A stretch of DNA of 64,000 nucleotides from Micropterix aruncella (taxonomy: Eukaryota; Arthropoda; Insecta; Lepidoptera; Micropterigidae), in contig OX155951.1 of NCBI GenBank assembly GCA_944548615.1, positions 37,568,995-37,632,994 on the forward strand, given 5' to 3'. Positions 9,841-18,965 of this stretch are shown here, in pieces. Every line of letters begins with the position of its first letter. Position 1 is the first letter of the stretch. The position numbers and the translations under genes were made by a program. A model generated the notes under the pieces. It was not told where the DNA came from, searched no databases, and worked only from the letters and a program-made list of their open reading frames with translations.

Positions 9841-11936
9841 AAATGAATTAAAATAGAGTCTAATAAAATAAAAAGGCTCTAGCCTTATTGTCTGGTAATT
9901 TTATTTGGACCTTTATTTGTACTTTTAGTTTTTTGTTGCATGGTGTAGCTTTATTTGATTATTTAACATTTTACTGACAATTTGAATATTACGATGAATA
10001 TTTCTACTACGTATCTTTTCGAATTATTGACTATTTTAAATATTATTCCTCTATTTTGATTATTTATATGTATAGTTTAATAACCTAGTAGTTAAATTCT
10101 TGACTACCTATGTATGTTGAGTAAAGAGTAGTAGCGAGATTTACTACCTAACAAAAATATTTTGAAAAATATTTTGACGGCGAATTTTAGCCGTCAATTG
10201 GACAAGAAGAAAAAGTAAATATATTGCCATTGCCAGAAAAAAACGGCCGCCATGTTAGTTTTTCTGAATCGTGTTTGCATTCACTTTCATACTCTCGTGG
10301 GTTTCGCGTTTGCTGTGATTATTTGTATTCTTGCGCGATAAATGCACAAACAGCACGGACAAAATATGCCAAATCCAAATAGTCCAAATAGATGTTTTCA
10401 ATTCAGTAGTAAAGAAAACAAATTCAAAATCAAGCCAAAAGATGAATAATGTGAGAGATGAAATAACAGGATCAATAATATAGGATAAAGTTACATCGAA
10501 ATTCACGAGAAAACCAAAACCCAAAAACGCAAGACGAGCGAAAAAAGCGTCTGAAGTTTCGAAGTAATACTGAAGCAAAGGCAGATACTTGGCACCAAAC
10601 CACTACTTAAGTATTTAATAGCTCTCCATTTTGGACTCCACTACAACGAAAACCGGTTCGCAGGTATGACTCAAGTATCGGCCTTCACTAAAGTATTGAC
10701 CAACACTAGACTATAAATTCGGGTGTTAGTGCGTGGAAGACAATTTTCCAAATAATATACAGAACGGAATTAATGTAGTAGAGAAATGAGATACAAAAAC
10801 ATAAAGAATTGGGTTAAGATTTAGTTCCCTTAATCGCCGATGTTTTTCATTTTTGGACACCTTTAGGATTTGACAATGAAATAAAAAAAAATAGGGAGAT
10901 AATTCCGTTTCCTTCTCAAAAGAGTCCGCGGAATTAAAGTTGAATATTGAATTACTGATTTCAGTATCCCGGAGTCTTTATTTTACTCTCTTAATGTATT
11001 ACTCTCGTAAAGAAAAACATAACTAAGTCACTTTTGACTATGGGTCGACAAGAAACGGAGACATTAATAACATATATATTAAAATAGTGCACGATTTGTG
11101 GGATATATGTATATATATTTAGTATTATTTTATATTTATCTATAAAATATATATTTATTTATATATGTATGTATATATTTATATGTATATACCTAAATTT
11201 AATATTATTACGCTTTCTTATTCTATTTTTTACTTCTCAAATGGAACATAATAATATACAAAGATGTATTACAGCTAGTTACGAAAACCACTATACCTTT
11301 TTTTATATTAAGCCTACCTTAGTACAGGCGAGGCCTAGTTAGGATGGCTTTGAATTTTAAAAATACACGTAATATTATAGATAAATAAAGAAAAGAAATA
11401 AAGAAATTTATTTCAAGTGAGATAGCTAAAGCCCCAGCAATAACATTGTTACGATAAAATTCGACTCCATTTTTCAAAAAGCCTCATGTTACCTCGTGAG
11501 CCGTATAGCCGTGATTAATGAAACTGTTTTAAGGTTATCTAGGCCTGATGCCAGATTTCGCAGACCAACCTTATAAATGACAGCGAGGTTAAAAATAATT
11601 ATGATTTAAAGTATCGAGACGCTAGATGATATTATAAATAAGATAATAGGTTAACCCTTTCTATGTGAGCTAACCATTTTTGGTTAGACGGTTTCCGCGC
11701 TGTGCTAACTGTAATATTTATTCATTATTATCTTAATTGTTTTACGAGATAATGTTGTAACGTTATAATATTTCAAATTTCAATGTGATCATTTTGCAGT
11801 TATTCTTTTTATGATCCGTATAGTAGTTTAAAAGTTATGCGCAAAACTATCCCGGGCAGAAATTTTACCCCGCCATAGGAGGGGTTAAGAAGCAAACACT
11901 TTTTAAAAAACAAGCTTTTATTAAAATGCTCTGTCC
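9841..11936. other. AT-rich intergenic stretch
   Basis: Long AT-rich DNA. A 107-codon minus-strand frame at 10,255-10,578 begins with TTG, is strongly hydrophobic and has no recognisable motif, so I treat it as chance. Runs of 'tatatgtatatatatt' lie at 11,095-11,200. No gene is supported. Confidence 0.55.
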
Positions 11937-12296
11937 CGAGCCAACCCTGGATGCAGCAGCCATGTTATAGTGAAACTTTGAAAGGTCTATCGTAATTGAA
12001 TGTCATGCAGAATTTCCTGTTTCTGCTTTTGACCGTTGAGGAGTCCACTTGTTAGAAGCCAACACTGGGTGTAGCAGTCTTGCCACTTGAAACTTCGAAC
12101 GGGCTATCATAATTGAATGCGTATACTAAATTTCGTTTCTGTTCTGTTGACCGTTGAGGAGTACTCTTGTCGGGAGCCAACCCTGGATGCAGCAGTCATA
12201 TCATGGTGAAATTTAGACCAGGCTATCAAAATTGTATGTCTGTGCTGTTAATCGTGGAAGAGTAGCCTCGTCGGGAGCCGATCCTGGTTGTAGACT
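11937..12296 (+). repeat. Minisatellite of about 118-bp units (array 1)
   Basis: Three tandem, diverged units are recognisable by 'ggagccaaccctggatgcag', 'gtgaaact', 'attgaatg' and 'gaccgttgaggagt'. The last motif starts at 12,031 and 12,149, a 118-bp step; the third unit is shortened. The same units form an array at 33,515-33,870. The array is broken off at 12,297 by family G sequence. Confidence 0.85.
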
Positions 12297-12858
12297 CCGG
12301 TTGGGAGCTAATAGGCCCTTTTAGAGTTGGCCACGTAGAACCATTCGTGCAGGGTCGGTCATACTCACGGGTCATCACCCGTCCGGCGGCCTCTACGCAG
12401 AAGGGAGAGCCAGGGTAGGACGCTAGCCTGCGGGTCAGTCTCCCCTAGGAGTCAACCTTCGGACGCATCTGGACGGTTTGCTCACCGTGCGGCGTCAGCC
12501 AATCGATTGTGCACTCCGACTAACAGCCGAGGGAGTCTGGGAACAGTAATGTTTCCTATAGAGCGGGGGTGATTGTTAACCTTATGGCAACTGCTCTTGA
12601 AACGACCATTCGGCCACCAGATCCCGGGTGAATAAGCCGGGCAAAGGATGCCTGGTCTGCGGTAGATTCGATTCGTCAAACCGTCCAGGAGCGCCAGAAG
12701 ATTGACTCCTGGGGGTAACTAGCCCTCAGGCCAGAGTCCTACCCGGGCTCGCACTTCATGCGTGGAGGCTGCCGGATGGGTGTAGACCCGTGAGTATGAC
12801 CGACCCTGAACAAATGGGTCTTCGTCGCCAACTCCAACAAGGCTCATTAGCTCCCTTA
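12297..12858. mobile_element. Head-to-head pair of truncated family G copies (foldback)
   Basis: From 12,297 to about 12,673 lies the 3' part of family G on the minus strand, beginning 'gggagctaat'. From about 12,674 to 12,858 lies a 3' piece on the plus strand, ending 'cattagctccct'. The outer arms, about 180 bp each, are therefore inverted copies: 'gaccgaccctgaa' on the right and 'cagggtcggtc' on the left. Both pieces lack the family 5' half. It sits directly against the minisatellite array. Confidence 0.75.
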
Positions 12859-12954
12859 TCATCAATCCTTTATTATCAATCCATTTTCACAATCAGTCTT
12901 TTATAAAAAAAATAATCATTATCAATTTTATTATAGATGGCCAAAAAAATTGAT

Positions 12955-13075
12955 ATAAGTTTTGCCGTCAATGCTATCAGCACCACTTGCATTTTGTCGG
13001 CGAATCTGCATCTCCAAATCGTACTATGGAGCTGCCAATTCGTACTATGGAGTTGAGCAATCTAATGCCATATAC
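12955..13075 (+). repeat. Family W dispersed repeat
   Basis: It carries 'agcaccacttgcattttg' and 'gtactatggagttgagcaat'. A short internal duplication is present: 'cgtactatggag' occurs twice, 25 bases apart. Confidence 0.6.
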
Positions 13076-13189
13076 TCGTATAATGAACGCTGTTACCTAT
13101 CTCAGGTGTTAATTTCAGACTCCGTTCTCAAATCAAACGGAATGAAAGATAATTTATTTATCACGATCAACCTATATAAAAAAAACAGT

Positions 13190-13560
13190 AAAACTTTCCT
13201 GTAACAGCCTTCTCGGCGGAGTTACGAGATAACCCCCCGCCACGTATCTCAAGACATACGACGTTTTTGCCTCCCTTCCGGTGGCCTTCCTGGCAATCGC
13301 CGTCGCCAGCAGGACGCGGCCTACTTCGCGGTGAGCGGTAGCTACTGCTCCTCCCGCGTACGAGCGCCTACCTTCTATCGGAAGGAGAGACGCATGCCAT
13401 GCGTGAAGCCGGACGTGATTCGATTGTTTTATCAGTCGGAGAAACCCTCGGGGCATATTGATTTCTCTACAAGCCACCGCGGCCATTCCCTAATCGTTCA
13501 AGGAGAAGCGGAAAGCATGGAATGTAACAATCGTTTGTGTACGCTGCGGTTTCTGCGAGA
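13190..13560. other. GC-rich island with a 104-codon minus-strand frame, unrecognised
   Basis: The island is sharply more GC-rich than its flanks. The minus strand is open over 13,172-13,486 and contains the dense stretch 'RLIKQSNHVRLHAWHASLLP'. I do not recognise a domain. The plus strand is also partly open, which suggests composition rather than selection. It may be part of a repeat present elsewhere in the genome; no second copy is visible in this window. Confidence 0.3.
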
Positions 13561-13820
13561 TCTAAATTAGTTGGAACGTCAGCACAATTAATGTCACATG
13601 TTAACCTTACAAGTGGGAACACCGTTATTGCTATCGAAACTCAATTTAATATATTCCATTACAGAAATGATAGGGAGAGGTTAGAAAGCCACCTATTAGT
13701 CATTTTATACTTAAAGCGCGTATTTATTATGTACCTATACCAAAATAAAAATTGACATCTTTATGTAAATAATATTAAAATATTAAAAAATATTGTTTAA
13801 AAATTCGTTTGTTATTATAA

Positions 13821-13996
13821 TCCTACTAATATTATAAACGCGAAAGTTTGTATGTATGTATGGATGTTTGTTACTCTTTCACGCAAAAACTACCGAATGC
13901 ATTTTGATGAAACTTTACAATAATATAGCTTACATATCAGAATAACACATAGGCTATAATTTATAAAGATATACCGTGAATTATCTAAAATATAAA
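13821..13996 (+). mobile_element. Helitron, 5' part (interrupted copy)
   Basis: It starts TCCTACTAATATTATAAACG and runs through 'cacgcaaaaactac', 'gatgaaactttacaataata' and 'cataggctataattt'. This is the same text as the copies at 15,091 and 15,310. The 3' end has decayed and the sequence is then broken by the RNase H retrotransposon at 14,011. Confidence 0.75.
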
Positions 13997-14010
13997 GATA
14001 AGTCAAGTCA

Positions 14011-14038
14011 GTAGTAGTAGTAGTAGTAGTAGTAGTAG
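14011..14038. repeat. (TAG)n tail of the RNase H element
   Basis: Nine to ten GTA/TAG units. On the sense (minus) strand this is the 3' end of the retrotransposon. Confidence 0.9.
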
Positions 14039-14119
14039 ATGGAGTGGGGGGCTTGTTTCCAGCCCTTGATGTCACCTAGATCTGTAAGGTCTTTTGTAAC
14101 TACCCACTGTGTGGTTAGG

Positions 14120-15020
14120 TCAATTGTCAGCTAGTAGCCCGGTACTTCTTACCAGACTAAGTAGGTCACTGACCTTCAAGTTGGGCAGATCGCTGGGTTC
14201 GAGAAAGGCTCGTCCCAGTAAACTGTGTCTTTTGGCGGCGAGCCCTGGACAGCGGCCAACAATGTGTATGCTGTCTTCAGGTTCCTCGCCACATATTCGG
14301 CAATCCTTGCTCTCAGTCAAGCCAAGGTTGAATAGATGAGCTCTAAGGGTCGTGTGTCCGGTGAGGAGACCGATAGTGGTTCTAAGGTTCTTCTTGCTCA
14401 TGCCAAGTAGGGCCTTGGTTTTCTTCTGTAGTGGTTGCTCCATCATGGCTTTTGCCTGGCGACATCCCTGACTCTGTTTCCAGGAAGCCCGATGTTCCTG
14501 CTCCAAGCAGTCCCTGATGATTTTCTTACCTGTAGCGAAGGGGACCCCTACAGCTGGCTCCACTGGGCAATCCAGTGTGCCCAGTTTTGCCAGTCTATCG
14601 GCCTCTTCGTTTCCGGGTATGCCTTGGTGACCCGGTATCCACATTAGGGTGATTTTGTTGGATTTTCCCAATTTGTTGAGCTCCTGCATGCAGTCCCAGA
14701 CCACAGAAGATTCTGTGGTGGCTTTAGCCAGAGCGTCCAGTGCTGCTCTGCTGTCAGAGCAGATGAGGATTTGTCTGTTTTTTACCTCAAGTCGACTTTG
14801 TAGTTTTATGCATTCCAATATGGCAAGTACCTCGGCTTGGAAAACCGTAGCGTATTGTCCAAGGGGGATGCTGATTCTGTGGTTGGTTTTGGGTCCGTAC
14901 ACGCCTGCCCCAAAACGTCCATTTGTTCCTGAGCCGTCGGTGAACCAGGCGTCTGCGTTGTGGCTTTGAAGCCACTGCGGATTTTTCCATTCTTCCCTGG
15001 TGGGGATTAGGATTTTATAG
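14120..15020 (-). pseudogene. RNase H and C-terminal domain of a non-LTR ORF2 (5' truncated)
   Basis: The frame is open for 300 codons from the truncation point to a stop at 14,120. The RNase H catalytic set is complete: Asp in 'FTDGSGTNGRFGAGVYG', Glu in 'FQAEVLAI', Asp in 'LICSDSRAAL' and Asp in 'GNEEADRLAK', with 'WIPGHQGIPGN' before it. A knuckle 'CRICGEEPEDSIHIVGRCP' follows. The RT and endonuclease were lost at integration, so it cannot act alone, but no stop or frameshift has accumulated. Confidence 0.85.
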
Positions 15021-15090
15021 GATAAGTCAAGTCAAGTAAGTAGGAAAAAAATCTAAGAAATTGACTCGAAATTAAAATTCTATCCTACTA

Positions 15091-15309
15091 TCCTACTAAT
15101 ATTATAAACGCGAACGTTTGTATGTATGTATGGGTGTTTGTTACTCTTTAACGCAAAAACTACTGAATTGATTTTGATGAAACTTTACAATAATATAGCT
15201 TACACATCAGAATAAGACATAGGCTATAATTAATAAAGATATATGGTTTTTTATCATCATTATCACAATTTTCCATCACCACGCGGGTGAAACCGCTGGG
15301 CGCAGCTAG
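15091..15309 (+). mobile_element. Non-autonomous Helitron, complete
   Basis: The copy starts A|TCCTACTAATATTATAAA and ends GGGCGCAGCTAG|T, the 5'-TC/CTAG-3' rule with an A-T host dinucleotide. A short GC hairpin ('gcgggtgaaaccgc') lies just before the end. It is about 219 bp with no coding capacity, and of a type very common in Lepidoptera. Confidence 0.85.
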
Positions 15310-15522
15310 TAATATTATAAACGCGATAGTTTGTATGTATGTATGGATGTTTGTTACTCTTTCACGCAAAAACTACTGAATTGAATTTAATGAAACTTTA
15401 CAATAATATAGCTTACACATCAGAATAAGACATAGGCTATAATTAATAAAGATATATGGTTTTTTATCATCATTATCACAATTTTCCATCACCACGCGGG
15501 TGAAACCGCTGGGCGCAGCTAG
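15310..15522 (+). mobile_element. Non-autonomous Helitron, tandem second copy
   Basis: It begins directly after the CTAG end of the previous copy, lacking only the first few bases (TAATATTATAAACG...), and ends again with GGGCGCAGCTAG|T. The two copies are nearly identical, so the head-to-tail arrangement is recent. Confidence 0.85.
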
Positions 15523-15639
15523 TACAATATAATTTTATTTTGAGATAGGATACCGTATATAACGCCTAATATTTAGCAACTATAGAAGTATAAGAAGAGA
15601 AATAATATTTTCTGCAATAAGAGAAAATTAATCAATGTT

Positions 15640-15735
15640 TCTAATTATGAGTGCTATCTACAGGCTACGTTTCGTATTTAAATCCTAGCTGCCAACACGT
15701 AGTACGGCATTGAGAAATGTAATACCATATATATA
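15640..15735 (+). repeat. Family W dispersed repeat
   Basis: It carries 'gagtgctatctacaggc', 'aacacgtagtacggcattga' and a degraded 'gagaaatgtaatacc'. It is a diverged copy of the motif set at 42,690-42,775. Confidence 0.5.
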
Positions 15736-16045
15736 ATTAATGATATAAGGTACTAATGGAAATTAGGTGGTTTATGGTATTATAAGAAAAATGCAAAGGC
15801 ATAAACACTTATCGCTATGATTCGTCCTGATAATACCATAAAAGAAACGGCGCAAAGATATTTCATAATACACTCTCTTTCATGCTGAAAATAAAACATT
15901 GAATAAAAGCTTTCTGAATAGGGTGTAGAATAATCGCCTTATGTGATCTATTCATGAAATATTAAAGGATTTCTTCGTGGATGTTTCCTCGCCCTCATTT
16001 TAAAACAAAATGTCAATATAAGACATACACTTACCAAAAAATATT
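15736..16045. other. AT-rich intergenic stretch
   Basis: No supported feature. Confidence 0.5.
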
Positions 16046-16501
16046 CTTATGACATCACAACTTGGGTTGTCGACTACAGCGGGCGAGCCCGTCACCACAG
16101 GAAGTTTTAACGATTAGTCGTTCTATCTCCCTGCAGTGAGCGTAGAAGACTTGGGACATAACAGTCCACCATCTAGCTACGCCACAACCCGTAAGAGAGA
16201 TAGCCAGTAATGTTACCTGGCGGGCCGACACTCGCGCCCTTACTTCCAATTGTGACCAGATTTCTCCGGTCTCTCGATTGGTTCCGAGTTCGAGGTCGCT
16301 TGCGCGGTCCTCTCCCTTACGAAGCGGTGAAACGGTGTATACCGAATCTATCGCGGGCCACGGCGTCCTTTGCCCGGCTCTTCACCCAGGATCGGATGGC
16401 CGATGGTCATTTCAAGAGCAGTCGCCGTAAGGTCCGCAACCACCCCCGCTCTATAGGAAACAGTACAGCTTTCATACTCCCCCGACTGTTAGTCAGAGTT
16501 A

Positions 16502-17168
16502 GGGAGCTAATGGGCCCTTGCTGAGTTGGCCACGTAGACCCATTCTGTTTCAGGGTCGGTCACACTCACGGGTCAACACCCATCCGATGGCCTCCCTGTA
16601 TGGGGTGCGAGCCTGGGTAGGACACTGGGTCAACCAGTCCCCCCTGGGAACAATCCTCTGGCGCTCCTGGACGGTCTGCGCACCGAGCGGCGCAAGCCAA
16701 TCGATTGTGCTCTCCGACTAACAATCGGGGGAGTCTGGAAACTGTATTGTTTCCTATAGAGCGGGGGTAGTTGTCTACCTTACGGCGACTGCTCTGGAAA
16801 TGACCATTGGCCATCCGATCCCGGTTCAGAGTCGGGCAAAGGACGCCTTGGTCCGCGACAGATTCGGTGCAATCCGTTTCACCGCTTCGTAAGGGAGAGG
16901 ACCGCGCAAGCGACCTCGAACTCGTAACCAATCGAGAGACCGGAGAAATCTGGTCACAATTGGAAGTGAAGGCGCGAGTATCTCGAGCCCGCCGGGTTTA
17001 TTCCTGGCTCACTCGCGGTAAGGCGTTGGACTCTCACGGGTTGTGACGTAGCTGGACAGTAGAATGTACTGTCCAAAGTCTTCTGCGTTCACTGCAGGGC
17101 GATAGAACGACTAATCGTTAAAACGTCCTGTGGTGACGGGCTCGCCCGTTGTAGTTGACACCCCAAGA
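16502..17168 (-). mobile_element. Family G element inserted in inverted orientation into another family G copy
   Basis: The insert is flanked by the 15-bp TSD TGTTAGTCAGAGTTA (16,487-16,501 and 17,169-17,183). The insert is a full-length unit (667 bp) on the minus strand, so the composite has two arms of several hundred bases that can fold back on each other. The frames open here differ from those of the other copies, which argues against a conserved protein. Confidence 0.85.
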
Positions 17169-17181
17169 TGTTAGTCAGAGT

Positions 17182-17435
17182 TAAATTTTGTAATATTGTG
17201 TAAATTTTTATTTTGTTTTGTAAATACCTTTTATTTTTCGAATAAATGGGTTCTCGGGGCGGTACGGGAGGTGGTGGTTTACCCTATTTCACCCCCTGCG
17301 CGTTTTACTCTTCTGGTACGCGCAGGGTTGTCGTAGCACGACATCCCGGGCAGACAAGACGACCCTCGTCGTTATAACTGCCCGGGCGGTGGGCGGGGTT
17401 TGCTGCCCTCACCTATCGCCTTGAAACTCTTAACC
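17182..17435 (+). mobile_element. R1-like (R1L) retrotransposon 3'-end fragment
   Basis: Flanked by the 13-bp TSD TGTTAGTCAGAGT (17,169-17,181 and 17,436-17,448). It contains only the 3' UTR of the same family as the elements at 38-42 kb: 'aataaatgggttctcgggg', two GC stem-loops (17,294-17,327 and 17,345-17,386) and a 'cgccttgaaac' end. It is inserted inside the family G copy, and the later inverted G insertion used the left flank of this same site. Confidence 0.85.
17294..17386 (+). other. Paired 3'-UTR stem-loops of the R1L family (copy 1)
   Basis: Stem 1: ccctgcgcgt (17,294-17,303) with acgcgcaggg (17,318-17,327). Stem 2: cccgggcag (17,345-17,353) with ctgcccggg (17,378-17,386), and an inner stem acgac/gtcgt. 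Equivalent structures with different stem-1 sequences occur at 38,355-38,445 and 39,826-39,916. Confidence 0.85.
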
Positions 17436-17734
17436 TGTTAGTCAGAGTGCACAATCGATTGGCTTGCGCCGCACGGTGCGCAGACCGCCCAGGAGCGCCA
17501 GATGTTTGATTCCCAGGGGAAACTGACCAAGGCCAGAGTCCTACCCGGGTTCGCACCTCATGCGTGGAGGCCGTCGGATGGGTGTTGACCCGTGAGTGTG
17601 ACCGACCCTGAACAGAATGGGTCTTCGTGACCAACCCAGCATGGGCCCATTAACTCCCTTATGACATCACGGACTATCTCGGTTGTTATGTTATTATAAA
17701 ACAAACAAAACCAGATTTTACCGCTTGAGGCACC

Positions 17735-18310
17735 CGACGAGCGATGTTACAGCCGCCGCTGTCAGTTACCCGCTGCTCTGCGGGTCGATTGTATACAGTG
17801 ACTTTGGAGATGTCAAGTACTAAGGGCGAACCCGCCACCTCAGGAAGGTATAAAGATATTAATTATTTTCTCCACCGCGGGCTGAACGCAGAGACTTGGG
17901 GACGACACAGTTCACCGTTTTACTAAGTCAACATGCCCGCGAGAGATCAACGTCTTACCGCAAGGCACTGGAAAGGAACCCCTTGCGGGCAACCTCATGC
18001 CCCGTTATACAAGACTTTGACAATTTTTTCCGTCCCCCAGTCTGCTCGCAGGTTCGAAGTCGCTTGCGCGACCTCTACAAAATGTAAGCAGTAATTCAGT
18101 TCGAATTTCACAAGGGAGCGGGTGGCCAACAGATCTTCTGGACCTTTATCTTGTCGGATAGGAGTTGAACCGTGAGGTTAGCCGACCCAAGATAACGAAC
18201 ATGTCATATGGCCCAAGCCTGGTGGAACCGTACTGTCAGTGCGCAGATTTGATTTTAGCGGTATGAGTTTGTCCCGCTATCCAAGATGTGTTCGCAGATT
18301 GCCGATTTAT
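17735..18310 (+). mobile_element. Diverged family G copy
   Basis: The family 5' motifs ('gggcgaacccgccacctcagg', 'aacgtcttaccgcaaggcac') and 3' motifs ('gttagccgacccaag', 'atggcccaagcctgg') occur in order between about 17,805 and 18,240. The middle is deleted and much changed. The 3' end belongs to the subfamily seen at 50 and 54 kb ('tggcccaagc'). No TSD is clear. Confidence 0.65.
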
Positions 18311-18574
18311 CTCGCTGAACAATTTTATCAATAATGATGCGTTCTATCAGTCGAGTCGCTATCTTTTTTTGTCCAAAGAAAGCCAACCAACAGCTGCACT
18401 CAATCTTATACACATCAGGGGTTTACAGTGGTGTTACACTCTTTACAGGTTTCAGAGACGATGCTGAAGATTTTTTGAAGGGTTTTGTCGGTTTAAATAT
18501 GGTTTTAATACCCAATTTATTCATTATCCTAATGATTCGGTCTGTCTTGCCCTTGAAATGTGGTTACAATTACA

Positions 18575-18965
18575 TATATTAAAAAGAATAAAAAACATGA
18601 CTGCCATTAGAGTAAAAAAACTATCGTATTTATAATAATTTTTCCTACGGTATTTTTTATGAAGTATTTGTAGTTTATCCATAGTATTTGTATATTTATC
18701 CATATAGATACATGTATATTTTCGGATTGTACTCAATCAGACATTTAATTTTTCACTAAACACGATATATTTATATTAATTTAATGACATTTGGTCATTT
18801 AGACAACTTCTTACTTAAAATTTGGACAGTTAAAGTACCCTATGACACTCAGGATGACATAACGATTTTAACAATACCACACACTTTTAAATCGGTTCAT
18901 ACCTTTAGAAGCTATGGTGGAATAATAAAGGAAATGCAAACATAGATGAACCCTGAAAACATTAC
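18575..18965 (+). repeat. Family K dispersed repeat, full
   Basis: About 390 bp shared almost end to end with 46,035-46,425: 'aaaaagaataaaaaacatgac', 'atttatccatatagataca', 'tgtactcaatcagac', 'aaacacgatatatttatat', 'ctatgacactcaggatgac' and 'agctatggtggaata'. A partial minus-strand copy lies at 4,080-4,372. Frames are broken differently in each copy, so it is probably non-coding. Confidence 0.75.

Larger units (their letters stand above)
14011..15020 (-). mobile_element. 5'-truncated RNase H-bearing non-LTR retrotransposon with perfect TSD
   Basis: The 14-bp sequence GATAAGTCAAGTCA flanks the insert exactly (13,997-14,010 and 15,021-15,034). The sense strand is minus. The element starts in mid-ORF at 15,020, ends in a (CTA)n tail (14,011-14,038 on plus as GTA/TAG repeats) and has a short 3' UTR. 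A retained RNase H domain points to the I/R1/LOA side of the non-LTR tree; I cannot name the family. The perfect TSD and open frame indicate a recent insertion. Confidence 0.85.
16059..17657 (+). mobile_element. Family G element, full length, carrying two nested insertions
   Basis: The 13-bp TSD CTTATGACATCAC lies at 16,046-16,058 and 17,658-17,670. The host copy is split at 'tgttagtcagagt'. Its 5' part is 16,059-16,501 and its 3' part is 17,449-17,657, about 650 bp in all. The 5' end has the stem-loop-like 'gggcgagcccgtcacc'; the 3' end is 'gggcccattaactccc'. There are no terminal inverted repeats and no conserved reading frame. I infer a SINE-like or non-autonomous non-LTR element because TSD length varies between copies (10-15 bp). 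Confidence 0.8.

Noticed and set aside
10255..10578. 107-codon hydrophobic minus-strand frame as a membrane protein
   Set aside because: TTG start, no homology I can recognise, no signal of exon structure, and AT-rich composition.
11937..12296. Possible CRISPR-like array because of regular direct repeats
   Set aside because: The units are contiguous 118-bp tandem copies without distinct spacers, in a eukaryotic context.
16048..17167. A single TIR DNA transposon about 1.1 kb long
   Set aside because: The long inverted arms looked like a TIR element, but the TGTTAGTCAGAGTTA duplication and the single copies at 44 and 50 kb show two oppositely oriented copies of one element.
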